A model generated the notes under the pieces. That model worked only from the letters and a program-made list of their open reading frames with translations. It ran no database searches and was not told the DNA's origin. This document shows, one piece after another, positions 27,093 through 36,358 of a stretch of 64,000 nt of DNA. This DNA comes from Bacteroidota bacterium (GTDB taxonomy: Bacteria > Bacteroidota > Ignavibacteria > Kapaibacteriales > Kapaibacteriaceae). The translations under genes were made by a program, and so were the position numbers. The stretch lies in NCBI GenBank assembly GCA_018266735.1, contig JAFDZT010000004.1, positions 592,094 through 656,093 of the forward strand, given 5' to 3'. Each line of letters starts with the position of its first letter. Position 1 is the stretch's first letter.

Positions 27093-27707
27093 CTAACGCT
27101 CTTTCTCATCCTCACTCAGCCTCCCACGGGCAAAGTCCTCCTCCCGTACGGCATCACCGTTCTCGTCGAAGTATCTCCATTTTCCAACCATGTAGTAGTC
27201 GACTTCTACACTCTCGTCGCAAACTGCTTCGCCCTCCTTGACAAGGGTGCCGTTCATTCGATATAGTTGCAACCAGCAAGAATATCGTGGGATGATCCAC
27301 CTCCGGGCTGCGTTACGAATCCGCTTCTTGCTATTTTCTCGGGCTATAAAGACGATGTATTCAAGTGACCCATCGCCTCTGAAATACACCCATTGGCCTC
27401 TCGCAATGCCGTTTTCAAAATGACCAATACATTGGGGCTTGCGATCCCTCAACATATGTTCCGTATACAGACCGTTCAGGGTGCCGGAATTGTAGAATCT
27501 AGCGTAGCGACGTTCTTTATCCTCTTCGATCCACAGGCCATGCCTCCGTCCTGACTTGTCAACTTGGTTCGAGGTCGCCCTTTGACCAGGAACCGGCTCA
27601 ATGCTACTCAACGAACTCGAGTGTTGAGCACAGAGGGCCGCACACAATGCGACCGTGATCAGGCGGATTATCATTGTGCATTGACTCATGTTTATCATAC
27701 ACTTCAT
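27093..27707 (-). CDS. MORN-variant repeat protein, probably exported
   Basis: Up to 204 residues. Several ATGs are possible (27707, 27698, 27689, 27674); the last two place the hydrophobic segment IIRLITVALCAALCA at the N-terminus as a signal peptide. The body has MORN-like steps (RRHGLWIEED, ARFYNSGTLNGLYTEH, GHFENGIARGQWVYFRGDG, GKWRYFDENGDAVREED), a toxin_15/MORN_2-type pattern common in Bacteroidota envelope proteins. No catalytic residues are recognised. Basic-residue-rich middle (KKRIRNAARRW). The start is uncertain. Confidence 0.65.
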   Translation of the reverse strand: MKCMINMSQCTMIIRLITVALCAALCAQHSSSLSSIEPVPGQRATSNQVDKSGRRHGLWIEEDKERRYARFYNSGTLNGLYTEHMLRDRKPQCIGHFENGIARGQWVYFRGDGSLEYIVFIARENSKKRIRNAARRWIIPRYSCWLQLYRMNGTLVKEGEAVCDESVEVDYYMVGKWRYFDENGDAVREEDFARGRLSEDEKER

Positions 27708-27875
27708 GCAACATCGATCTCAGCATCACTACAATGGCTTGAAAGATTTCGGGGAACTCTGTATAATCATCATGCTTCGCCGAAACTTCATTTGAGCGCA
27801 TTGAAATGCCATGGTCCGTGTTCAGGTCACATCCGCAGGCCAGGGGACCCTTCGGGCTACGCGATCACCCGACTC

Positions 27876-28958
27876 TCATTCGCGCAGCGAGATGTAGCAC
27901 ACGATGTAGATGCCTTGATCCTGATGCAGACAAGTATAAGTTTCTTCCGTTAGGTCAAGGAAACTTGTGCTCTGTGCAGCATCATCATACATATATCCAC
28001 CTGCTGCAACAAGGCAACCATTGGCAACTTTGCCAGAACAGTGGGTTGACATTGCCGAGGGAGTGATCACATCAAACGGTGGCAGATCTTTTACTGTTGC
28101 CGCCCAATCCCTTTTGCTCCATCGACTGCTGTTATTGTGATTCGAAAGACGCAGGAATGAAACACGAGTCATGGAAGAGTCCAGCTTCATGCTGCCCACA
28201 TCTCGTATACCGTCACAGTTGAACGAATTCGGATTGTCGGTAAAACTGTACTGCAGGCTAGTATCAGATACGCTCCATAATGGTGGACGTGGGCCTGAAC
28301 CTTGGTTCCCGACATGGACATTAAGGTTGCAGTTGGACGTATCGGTGACTTGCGAACCCCCACCGCCATTCTTCGACCAAGACCGTTTTGTATAGCGCTT
28401 TGTTAACGAATCACTGATCTTCAGTTGAACATTCGTGATCCGTTGCCACCAAGGCAGAAGGTCGAGGACCATGGTCAACGTCGTGTCGATCTCGGGAAGT
28501 GCAACGGTGATGACACTGGGAGCATATCCTAACCTCCATGCCGTTAGTTTCACCACCGGCACATCAGTGATCACTTCCTGCGTTGGCACTGCTCGTCGTT
28601 GACGTTGGTGCAGGTCGACGACGAACACTTCACCATACGTTGGACTTAGCCATTGCCTTCCGGCCGATACGGGCACCTCCACGTTACGGGCAAGGAGCAC
28701 ACCCTGCACAGAATAGAGATCGCACCTATGCGTCGCCGAGAGATCGTTCACGTCTGTTGGGACACTGACGATATCCAGGAGCGAGAACGTGCTATCCTTC
28801 GTGACGAACCGTATTCCAAGCGATGGACATTCCACCAAGAGCGAGTCTGCACGCAAGGCCTTTGCGTCCAGCGAACGACGGTACTGCATGTGCACATCTG
28901 CAAACGCGAAGGCCGCAGAACAGCAGAACAGCAGCGCGAGGGCAATGTAGTTGTTCAT
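27876..28958 (-). CDS. Hypothetical secreted protein
   Basis: 360 residues from the ATG at 28958, giving a signal peptide (MNNYIALALLFCCSAAFAFA); the longer frame to 29207 would bury it. The mature protein is beta-rich and Ser/Asp-rich. A middle segment (YAPSVITVALPEIDTTLTM) resembles a carboxypeptidase-regulatory-like strand pattern, and the C-terminal half has four Cys. No sorting domain is clear at the C-terminus. It is divergent from the T9SS protein at 29137. Function not recognised. Confidence 0.6.
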   Translation of the reverse strand: MNNYIALALLFCCSAAFAFADVHMQYRRSLDAKALRADSLLVECPSLGIRFVTKDSTFSLLDIVSVPTDVNDLSATHRCDLYSVQGVLLARNVEVPVSAGRQWLSPTYGEVFVVDLHQRQRRAVPTQEVITDVPVVKLTAWRLGYAPSVITVALPEIDTTLTMVLDLLPWWQRITNVQLKISDSLTKRYTKRSWSKNGGGGSQVTDTSNCNLNVHVGNQGSGPRPPLWSVSDTSLQYSFTDNPNSFNCDGIRDVGSMKLDSSMTRVSFLRLSNHNNSSRWSKRDWAATVKDLPPFDVITPSAMSTHCSGKVANGCLVAAGGYMYDDAAQSTSFLDLTEETYTCLHQDQGIYIVCYISLRE

Positions 28959-29091
28959 GACATAATCTACGTGAATTGCCGGATTATTCATGAGCGACAG
29001 CCACACGATGTGGGCGGCACTTCGATCGTCCTCCCCCACTATTCTTCCGTTGCGTACGTTGCTTGACACGCACGACCGAAGGACCCGCCAC

Positions 29092-29136
29092 ATGAAGTAG
29101 CTTCTCGCCTTACTCCTTCCCTTCCTTTGCTGCGCG
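29092..29136 (+). pseudogene. Signal-peptide start interrupted by an in-frame amber codon
   Basis: ATG AAG TAG at 29092-29100 is in frame with the T9SS protein that follows. Reading through the TAG gives MK-stop-LLALLLPFLCC then AVASHAQ, a textbook signal peptide; AAG to TAG is one base change. No ATG, GTG or TTG occurs in frame before the GTG at 29137, which lies after the hydrophobic core. As written, the product cannot be exported. Confidence 0.75.
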
Positions 29137-31215
29137 GTGGCTAGCCATGCGCAGTGGACGTCGCTCGGACCGGCCGGCGGCAACGTCACGGCTGTGGCTG
29201 AGCGCAATGGGATCTTCTATGCTGCCCTTGACCCGGGCGGTGTGTATGAGAGCACGGATCACATGCAGTCGTGGCACTCCTTCAACATGAACATGCCCAG
29301 GAGACGCGGCATCACGATAGAACATGTGCCCTGCGGCGACATCCTCCTTACAACCGATCGTGGCGTCTTTCGCCTATCGGACGCGCAGGAATGGGTGGAA
29401 GCCGATGACAGCGTGTTCGGTCCTGCCGTTATCACAACTATCGATGTTATGACGGAGAGCATCTGTATGGCGGGAGGGCAGCAAGGTGAGGTGTTTCGGT
29501 CGGACGATGGAGGAAGAACATGGTCGCCCCTTGCCTCCTTCACACCCAAGCCTACTCCCATCACCGACTTTTATACACCGACCACGGGTCCTTGGTTGTG
29601 CGCGGCAGGGACGCTGTATTCGTCTGCCGATAGCGGACGCACCTGGCAACTCCATGAGCAGTTCGGCAGCGTTGCAACGACAGCAACGCGCATTGCTGCC
29701 ATCGATCTTCCGGTGATGACATCGATCGGAGTGGCGGGAAAGGGTCTTGCGAAGTCAACGAACAACGGCATAACCTTCAGTGCCCCGCCGAATGGCGCAA
29801 CGTACACAGATATGCTGTTCATGAAAGACGGTGTCCTGTATTCTGCAGGAGACCAGGGCGTCTCGTTCATCAGGCCCAATAAGCAAGAATGGACGGGGCT
29901 GCATGTCAACACCAACCGACTCTTCCGCTCATCTCGAGACTCCTTGTATGCGCTCACGCAGAAGTCGGGACTACACGTGTTTCAAGAACCCGTGAGCTGG
30001 TACAGCAATGACAATGGCGCATGGAGCTCTCGGAGTGAAGGCCTTCATTACACGGTCATTCGGTCATGTTGGACCTTGCAGGGTGGAAGGATTATCGTTA
30101 CGACAGATGCTGGGATGCCGCGTCGATTGGACAGAGTAGGCGCGACCTATGCCGATTCACTCCTCGCGTATGGCTCATTGCAGATCAGCTCTATGAGTCA
30201 GACCGCATCTGGTCAGATCGTTGCCCTGGCGGCTGCCGGTAACAGTCCGTTGGACCTTTACTTCTCTAACGATAATGGCCTGACGTTCGCGAGTCACTAT
30301 TTTTTTGGCGACTATGATATTCGTTACGATAGCAAACCCGAGCCCGCAACCGCTGTTTGCTACCACCCAACCGATAGCACGAAGATCTCGGCAGTGGTGA
30401 AGAGCACTCTTATCGACGTGACCGTGTACCCAACCATTCACGTCGACAGCGTAGGTCCCATCGATCACACCTACAGCATGATCCATACTGGTGATTTCAT
30501 ACTTGCACAAACAGATCAAACGATCATCAAACATGCCGTGGGAACAAAGGAGCAGCGCACAACTCTGCAAGGATCATTCTCGAAGATCGCTCCAATGGTG
30601 AAGACCGACAAAGGAGTGGTCTATGTCGTTGGAACGACAGCTCTCTATTGCTCGCTTGACAGCGGCGAACAGTGGACGTTGCTCCCGCTCCCCGCACTTC
30701 GGCATCGGCCTCTGTACTGTGTGACCGGGCCGCATGGCGTTGTGGCCATGGGTTCCGACTCCGAGGTCGTGCTGACGCTCGATAGTGGCCGTACGTGGCA
30801 GAACTACGGCACTGGCCTCCCCGATGCACGGATCACGTCCATTGCGATCGACGATTCCGACCACCTGATCGTCGGAACGGACGGCTACGGAGTACTCGTG
30901 CGCAACATCGACATCACTACATCGGTGGATGGGAAGGTTTCGATGGAGGCAGGGCATCAGCTGTCCGTGCGCGTCCATCCGAACCCAACGTCGGAGCAAT
31001 TCACCGCAACCGTTACGTTTGGGCAGAGCACGTCGCTGCAATGGCGATTACTGTCGATCACCGGCAGCATCGTTGCGGCGTGGACGAGCGATCACGATGC
31101 AGGCACCACAAGCCACGAGAGCCTTATACCACCTGTCGTTGGGAGTGGCATCTACATCCTCACTTGTACAACACGCGATCAGTTATCTTCGGTGCCATTG
31201 ATGTATGTGAAGTAG
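29137..31215 (+). CDS. BNR/VPS10-like propeller with T9SS domain (signal peptide broken)
   Basis: 692 residues from the GTG at 29137, but the true start is almost certainly the ATG at 29092, cut off by a TAG at 29098-29100. The body has repeated photosystem/BNR blade motifs with the SxDxGxTW signature (RSDDGGRTWSPLA, SADSGRTWQLHE, SLDSGEQWTLLP, TLDSGRTWQNYG), so a large extracellular beta-propeller. The C-terminus is a type A sorting domain (VRVHPNPTSEQFTATV ... GSGIYILTCT). The rest of the frame is intact over 2 kb, so the amber change is recent, a phase-off allele, or a sequencing error. Role unknown. Confidence 0.75.
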   Translation: MASHAQWTSLGPAGGNVTAVAERNGIFYAALDPGGVYESTDHMQSWHSFNMNMPRRRGITIEHVPCGDILLTTDRGVFRLSDAQEWVEADDSVFGPAVITTIDVMTESICMAGGQQGEVFRSDDGGRTWSPLASFTPKPTPITDFYTPTTGPWLCAAGTLYSSADSGRTWQLHEQFGSVATTATRIAAIDLPVMTSIGVAGKGLAKSTNNGITFSAPPNGATYTDMLFMKDGVLYSAGDQGVSFIRPNKQEWTGLHVNTNRLFRSSRDSLYALTQKSGLHVFQEPVSWYSNDNGAWSSRSEGLHYTVIRSCWTLQGGRIIVTTDAGMPRRLDRVGATYADSLLAYGSLQISSMSQTASGQIVALAAAGNSPLDLYFSNDNGLTFASHYFFGDYDIRYDSKPEPATAVCYHPTDSTKISAVVKSTLIDVTVYPTIHVDSVGPIDHTYSMIHTGDFILAQTDQTIIKHAVGTKEQRTTLQGSFSKIAPMVKTDKGVVYVVGTTALYCSLDSGEQWTLLPLPALRHRPLYCVTGPHGVVAMGSDSEVVLTLDSGRTWQNYGTGLPDARITSIAIDDSDHLIVGTDGYGVLVRNIDITTSVDGKVSMEAGHQLSVRVHPNPTSEQFTATVTFGQSTSLQWRLLSITGSIVAAWTSDHDAGTTSHESLIPPVVGSGIYILTCTTRDQLSSVPLMYVK

Positions 31216-31225
31216 TGAGATCTAG

Positions 31226-31243
31226 GAGGTTTGATCAAGCCTC
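31226..31243. terminator. Weak hairpin between convergent genes
   Basis: An 18-bp near palindrome (GAGGTTTGA / TCAAGCCTC, one G-U pair) between the stop at 31215 and the convergent stop at 31246. No T-run follows, so it is only a possible bidirectional terminator. Confidence 0.3.
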
Positions 31244-31245
31244 AT

Positions 31246-33933
31246 TCACTTCACAACCGAAACGAGCAAAGATCTGCCACCATTGACAACGGCAATGTAC
31301 AGCCCACTCTGTAGGCCACGTACATCAAAGTACGCCTTCCCTTCATGGTTCTGATCGGAATGCATGGTCAGGATCTCCTGACCCAGTGTTGAATAGAAAG
31401 CGATGCTCGTCTGTTCCATCGAAACAACGGGTACCGTCAATGTACCATCCACGCAACTGATCGTTCTCGATTCGTGTTCAACGGTGGGCCCATCATGGGC
31501 ATCCACAGAGGTGCTTGTCTGAACGCTGGTTCGAACATCACCCTCCCAATCGATCGTTCCGCAAGTCGACCACGTTATCACAGCATCCGCCTCCGAATGA
31601 AGATACATGGCACAATCATCATCAGCGATGGTGAGTGTTGCAATTCCGAAGGAGCGAGGCAAAGAATCAACAAGTGTCTTTGTTTTCCAGTCGTACTGGA
31701 GTATGTTCAGCGACTTTGTATCGTATACCGTCAATAACTTTCCACGTTGCGAGAATATGGCACTACGGAGGTACTGATTCCGCACATACTGCCGAAGTGT
31801 ATCAACGTGCAGGTCGCGCAGATCGATGACACACAACGCTGAATCCGTGTAATATGCGGCAAGTGAATCATTGCAATCGGTCACCCATTCGTAGGATCTG
31901 TTGTTGACGATCCGTTCTACCTTCCGTGTTGCCAGGTCGAGAATACAATAGCCCTGATTCGTCCATGAAGCAAGGAGCCGACGGCCACTGTCAACGGCTT
32001 TGACCAAGACCTGCTGCCCCACAACATCGGATTGTGCCGTCATCACGCTGTCAGACTCAGTGATCACGCCGTCCTTCGATACAAACGACACATAGACGAG
32101 CTTGCTGCTCTTTTTATACGTCAAAAGCGCGAACTCATTTCGTTCGCGGAGAAAGGTACCACCAACAAGTACACGTTTGTGAGGCAACACAGCTACTGTA
32201 TCAAATTGCTTCGACAACGAATTGACCGAAAGGAGAAGAGTATCTGATGCCACATAGTATGTTCGCGGCTCGCTCGGTTGATCGATCATACGAACCATCG
32301 ACAAGGGCAGCTTGACGATCTCTTCGAGGGAGTTGTCGGAAGTGTTGAGCAATGCGAATGTAGAGTCACTCATGACGCATGCCAGCGATCCAAACTGAGC
32401 TTCTTGCGCCGTAGCCACAATTGCCTTCGGCAGCTGACGAGTATAGCTCTCGAATGGGTGTTCGTACTCACAAACGTAGAATGATCGCTTGGGGATCGAA
32501 GAGAACATCATGTACCTCTTTTGTGTGGGGATCCTGACTACTCGATCGGCATCAAGGAATCCACCCAGCGGGCGATCATACACAGGAGTGCCCGAGGCAA
32601 GATCGTAGGTTGTCGAACCACTTGACCTCGACACACGCAGCAGTCCTAGCTTCGAGTCGAACAGGATCCATCCGAACCCCTCTGTTCCCCACGTGCGGTA
32701 GACCGGGGCCGTTCCGAACTTGAGGTACACATAGGCCTTCTCGTCAGAGGCAACGACGACGGATCCGTCGTCGGCGCAATCAAGTCGGTCGAGGTGATCA
32801 CCAACGAACTCGATGGAATCGATCGCAAGACCCGAGACCAGATCATATCTCAGAACTTTCTGATACGATGCAGAATCAGTATGGCGTATCCAACCCACCA
32901 CAACATGTTTGCCATCGGCTGTGAGGACAGGCGTGCGTATTCCCCCATTTGTAGCGAATCGAAGCGGCAGATCCGTTCCTGCTGTCACGTCCCTGAAGAC
33001 GTAGGAAGTATCCTGTTCGATCATGGCAACTCGGCCACGACCAACCCATCCTAACACTTTTGCGTCTTGAATTGTCGCCACAGTCGAACCAGATCGTTCA
33101 TCAAGAATGACGCTCATCGAACGATTCCCTGCATGCTCTCGAACCACCAACCAGGGCATTGTCGGATGTGTCGCTATTTCATCAATGGTGTCTCCATTCG
33201 AGATCTTCCAGATCACATCGCCTGCCTCGATATCATAGCACCCGACAGAATCACGCACGCCAGACTGCCGTGTGGTAAACATGAAGTACTTCCCACTTGA
33301 AGAGATCTGTTGCGCAACACCGTACATCCTGGCCAACGTAGAGCGATAAAGTGGCACACCATATTGCGATTCGTACTCCATGTCGTAGAACCGTATCATC
33401 CTTAGAGTATCGATCGCTGCTACGAATCGACCGTTCCCACTGACCGCTGATTCATACGGGTTCATATTGTCTCGCACAACACCTTGAAACACGATCGATC
33501 GATACGACCGCTCCATGAGTTCACTCCACTGTGTTGCCACAGGTGAGTATCCCAAACACAGGTATCGATTCTGGTCCGTACGAAGAAAGTAATGAAGCGA
33601 AGCGGAGTGCATCAGAGGACCGTAGATCATGCCTCGTTCCCCATGGCCGACAACATTGACCGTTACAGTATCAGCAGTAAGCCCGGGCACTTGCCACATA
33701 TACGAAGCGTCAACAAGATCCTGAGCAATGACAACTGGCGGACCACCGTTCCAGGAAGCTGATATGTCATATTTCCAACCTGGTCCGGGACTCTTCCAGA
33801 CGATCTTCGCTAGCGCCCCAGGGGTCAAACGTACTCCGGGACTCGGCGATAGAATGCGTAGCTGTGCTGAAGCATCGCAGACTGCGATGAAGATCGAACT
33901 CGACACGAGTAGCCAACGCAATGATCTTTTCAT
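31246..33933 (-). CDS. Large secreted propeller protein with T9SS domain
   Basis: 895 residues. Signal peptide ends DASAQ. An N-terminal module (about 25-115, LRILSPSPGVRLTPGALAKI) resembles the Ig-like domain often placed before propellers. Then two or more WD40/YVTN-type sets (AVSGNGRFVAAIDTLRMIRF, ATHPTMPWLVV, VLTADGKHVVVGW, SCVDGTLTVPVV) and a divergent sorting domain (VVSMEQTSIAFYSTLGQEIL ... GLYIAVVNGG). It closes the T9SS island on its right. No enzyme motif. Probably a surface adhesin-like or scaffold protein, an inference from architecture only. Confidence 0.78.
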   Translation of the reverse strand: MKRSLRWLLVSSSIFIAVCDASAQLRILSPSPGVRLTPGALAKIVWKSPGPGWKYDISASWNGGPPVVIAQDLVDASYMWQVPGLTADTVTVNVVGHGERGMIYGPLMHSASLHYFLRTDQNRYLCLGYSPVATQWSELMERSYRSIVFQGVVRDNMNPYESAVSGNGRFVAAIDTLRMIRFYDMEYESQYGVPLYRSTLARMYGVAQQISSSGKYFMFTTRQSGVRDSVGCYDIEAGDVIWKISNGDTIDEIATHPTMPWLVVREHAGNRSMSVILDERSGSTVATIQDAKVLGWVGRGRVAMIEQDTSYVFRDVTAGTDLPLRFATNGGIRTPVLTADGKHVVVGWIRHTDSASYQKVLRYDLVSGLAIDSIEFVGDHLDRLDCADDGSVVVASDEKAYVYLKFGTAPVYRTWGTEGFGWILFDSKLGLLRVSRSSGSTTYDLASGTPVYDRPLGGFLDADRVVRIPTQKRYMMFSSIPKRSFYVCEYEHPFESYTRQLPKAIVATAQEAQFGSLACVMSDSTFALLNTSDNSLEEIVKLPLSMVRMIDQPSEPRTYYVASDTLLLSVNSLSKQFDTVAVLPHKRVLVGGTFLRERNEFALLTYKKSSKLVYVSFVSKDGVITESDSVMTAQSDVVGQQVLVKAVDSGRRLLASWTNQGYCILDLATRKVERIVNNRSYEWVTDCNDSLAAYYTDSALCVIDLRDLHVDTLRQYVRNQYLRSAIFSQRGKLLTVYDTKSLNILQYDWKTKTLVDSLPRSFGIATLTIADDDCAMYLHSEADAVITWSTCGTIDWEGDVRTSVQTSTSVDAHDGPTVEHESRTISCVDGTLTVPVVSMEQTSIAFYSTLGQEILTMHSDQNHEGKAYFDVRGLQSGLYIAVVNGGRSLLVSVVK

Positions 33934-34232
33934 TGGAATCCCTCAACGTACGTTCATCTGCCAATTGTCAATTGTGACTTGTTGTGTTTGACATGCCGGT
34001 CACCGCGCGGACACTCCAACATCACTGACACCACTCGAACATGCTCTGGTCGAAGAGCTCGAGACCAGACGCTTCGTGGCAGTGTCGGAAGTGCACCAAC
34101 TGACGGCGTTGCGTCACTTCTTGACACAAGACGTCGGTCTGTCGAGACATCCTCTTGGGAGCGGTTCATCATTGTGAATTCGTATATGTCGCATCCGCGG
34201 CCTGTACAAAGTGCTCGAGCACACGATCGTTC
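33934..34232. other. Intergenic gap, nothing recognised
   Basis: 299 bp between two minus-strand genes. Only short antisense frames; no hairpin followed by a T-run and no exact TAnnTTTG close to the 33933 start (TACGTTGA 9 nt upstream is a weak candidate). Confidence 0.5.
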
Positions 34233-35360
34233 TTACCGGTTCCGTGCAATGCGAAATCCGCTTGTATCACCAATGTCCGTCATGGCACCACTGACCCGCT
34301 CCGTGATCAGTATCCCAGTGGCTTTGTTTCGAAAACAACCACCTCGAATAATTACGTTGTCCGCCTGAGGGTGATTGATCGGGTCGACCTCTGGGGTCGA
34401 TGGGTATGTATCCTTGTTTCCGTATACCCATTCTGCAACATTGCCGAGGACATCATACAACCCCCAGGCATTGGGAACTTTTCCTCCGACCGGTCGGGAG
34501 CTAGCTGTGCTGCCATCGTATGGTGGTCCCGGTTGCGTATTGTACATGTACCAAGCGATGCTGTCGATGACTGAATTTGGATTACGCCCGTCGTTTTCGC
34601 CCGCATAGGTATTGCCAGAAGTTGTTCCGGCTTTTGCCGCATACTCCCATTCAGCATTCGTCGGGAGGCGATATCCGTTCGCCGACTGATCCCACGTTAC
34701 CGTCATGCCCGAGATCGTATAGCAAGGCTGCAAGCCTTCCAGTTTTGACAACTCATTGCAGTACAGCATTGCATTGAGAATCCCCATCCTCTCGACGGGA
34801 TTGTTCTCTCCAACCCACCGTGAAGGGTTCGTTCCCATCACGCTTGCATACTGAGCCTGCGTCACCTCGTACTTCCCAATCGAGAACCCTTTCGTAAGGG
34901 TTACTTGATGCTGCGGCCCCGAGCCCACGCCGCCTGCGATCTTTCCAGAGTATCCGAGCATGAACGTCCCCGGCTCGATGGCGACCATCTCGGGCACGAT
35001 ATGCGTTGGGGTCACGGCGCCGGTGGCAACGAAGTCGACGCCGGTCACGTCGGCGGTGCTGACGGTAACGTTTTTGGTTGCAGGAGTGAAGGTGATGCCT
35101 GACTTCGTTGGCGTCACAACGTAACTGCCGGTGTCGACATCACTAAAGGAATATGCACCCGTAGCTGTTGTTGTGGCCGTGCGCGTGCCCATCGTGATGG
35201 TGACGCCGTCCACGGCCTCTGCGGCCTTCGGCGTGACGGTGCCTTTCACCGCATACTTCTTCGGAGTTGTGTCCGGAGCGGTCGGAGCGTCCTTTGTGCA
35301 GCCGGAAAGCACTATGAGCAGTGTGGCCAGGACGGCGAACGAGAGTACTGTTGCACGCAT
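34233..35360 (-). CDS. SUMF1/formylglycine-generating-enzyme-like lipoprotein
   Basis: 375 residues. Lipoprotein signal with lipobox LSGC (Cys about residue 21). CarboxypepD_reg-like domain at about 36-112 (VKGTVTPKAAEAVDGVTITM, GAYSFSDVDTGSYVVTPT). FGE-sulfatase domain at about 122-375: MVAIEPGTFMLGY, SIGKYEVTQAQYASVMG, YRLPTNAEWEYAAKAG, LGNVAEWVYGN, IIRGGCFRN, SGFRIARN. True formylglycine-generating enzymes oxidise sulfatase Cys with two active Cys; I cannot align those here, so a non-enzymatic C-type-lectin-like family member is equally likely. Preceded by AAGGA at a suitable distance from the ATG. Confidence 0.85.
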   Translation of the reverse strand: MRATVLSFAVLATLLIVLSGCTKDAPTAPDTTPKKYAVKGTVTPKAAEAVDGVTITMGTRTATTTATGAYSFSDVDTGSYVVTPTKSGITFTPATKNVTVSTADVTGVDFVATGAVTPTHIVPEMVAIEPGTFMLGYSGKIAGGVGSGPQHQVTLTKGFSIGKYEVTQAQYASVMGTNPSRWVGENNPVERMGILNAMLYCNELSKLEGLQPCYTISGMTVTWDQSANGYRLPTNAEWEYAAKAGTTSGNTYAGENDGRNPNSVIDSIAWYMYNTQPGPPYDGSTASSRPVGGKVPNAWGLYDVLGNVAEWVYGNKDTYPSTPEVDPINHPQADNVIIRGGCFRNKATGILITERVSGAMTDIGDTSGFRIARNR

Positions 35361-35684
35361 TGTGTTATTCCTTGTTGAGAATTCCGATGTGATGTGTGAT
35401 CGAAGCTTTACAATTCGTATTCGCGCGCACTTGACATGCTACGACTACGGTACACCGATATGAGAACCAACCTCGGTTCAATATAGCGGTCGAGGACACT
35501 CGCTGCAAACCCGACGTAAAAAGCCTGCGCTTGGCTTTGGTATCTGGGTATCGAAAGTCCAACCTCCTCAGAGTGGAACGTAACGGGAGCGGTCACAGTA
35601 GGTCTGCCAGTCGTCTACCCTACCGCCTGAGAGCGAGTCGCTTCAGCTCGGGATCATGTTCTTACATCCTCTGGAGTATCGCTC
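35361..35684. other. Intergenic gap, divergent promoters expected
   Basis: 324 bp between divergent genes at 35360 (-) and 35685 (+). A TTGACA at 35431 has no convincing -10 partner. No exact TAnnTTTG within 10 nt of either start; both genes have Shine-Dalgarno-like purines instead, so they probably carry leaders. No RNA gene is seen. Confidence 0.4.
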
Positions 35685-36266
35685 ATGCGTTCTATTGCGT
35701 CGCTTACCTTGTCTGCTGCCCTTGCCACCTCGCTCCTTCTTGTCGGCACCTCGTGCGCCGAGGAAAAGAAGCCCGATACGAAGGAAGTAGCTGAAGATCT
35801 GAATGAACAGAAGTTCGATAACAGTGGCCCTGAGCATGACGCACAAGCGCTCGTCAATGCGGCCGAAATGAGCCGGGAACAGATCAGCCTTGGTCAGCTC
35901 GCGCAACAGCGCGGCAAGACGCGACACGTGCGGGACCTTGGGAAGAAGATGGAAGCCGAACACGAAGCAGCACTTATTGAGATCACAGCGCTTGCCAAGA
36001 CAAAGACCATTTCATTGCCTACGGCATCGACCGACAGTGGCACCGATGCGTTCAGGAAACTCACGGATATTGCGGCCAAGAACTTTGACATGGAATACGC
36101 CGACATGACCGTAAGCGCCCACAAGGACGCGATCGCCATGTTCGAGAAGACATCAGCCGATTCGAAGGATGTCGAGGTCAAGGCTTGGGCAACAAATGCC
36201 CTTCCATCGCTACGCGCCCATCTCGAAGAGTCGCTGGCATGTCAGAAGATGTGCGAGAAGAAGTAA
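35685..36266 (+). CDS. DUF4142 lipoprotein
   Basis: 193 residues. Signal peptide with lipobox VGTSC (Cys about residue 24). The mature part is an all-helical four-helix-bundle DUF4142 domain, ferritin-like in outline (VNAAEMSREQISLGQLAQQR, VRDLGKKMEAEHEAALIEI, DMTVSAHKDAIAMFEK, ALPSLRAHLEESLACQKM). The family is periplasmic or extracytoplasmic, often stress-associated, with no established activity. GGAG at 35673-35676 supports the ATG at 35685. Followed by a strong hairpin at 36302. Confidence 0.85.
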   Translation: MRSIASLTLSAALATSLLLVGTSCAEEKKPDTKEVAEDLNEQKFDNSGPEHDAQALVNAAEMSREQISLGQLAQQRGKTRHVRDLGKKMEAEHEAALIEITALAKTKTISLPTASTDSGTDAFRKLTDIAAKNFDMEYADMTVSAHKDAIAMFEKTSADSKDVEVKAWATNALPSLRAHLEESLACQKMCEKK

Positions 36267-36301
36267 GGGGCTCATCTTCCGCTGGTCAACATGCAAAGTA
36301 C

Positions 36302-36332
36302 AATGGAAGAGGTGGCCGTCACCTCTTCCATT
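36302..36332. terminator. Bidirectional hairpin terminator
   Basis: Perfect 13-bp stem AATGGAAGAGGTG / CACCTCTTCCATT with loop GCCGT, between the convergent DUF4142 (ends 36266) and HD-hydrolase (ends 36359) genes. T-runs are short on both sides, so termination may rely on the stem. Confidence 0.7.
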
Positions 36333-36358
36333 TGGTTGCGAGCATATCGCTGTCACTC

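Noticed and set aside
35431..35436. TTGACA as a sigma-70 -35 box
   Set aside because: No matching -10 at 16-18 bp and the promoters in this segment follow the TAnnTTTG pattern instead.
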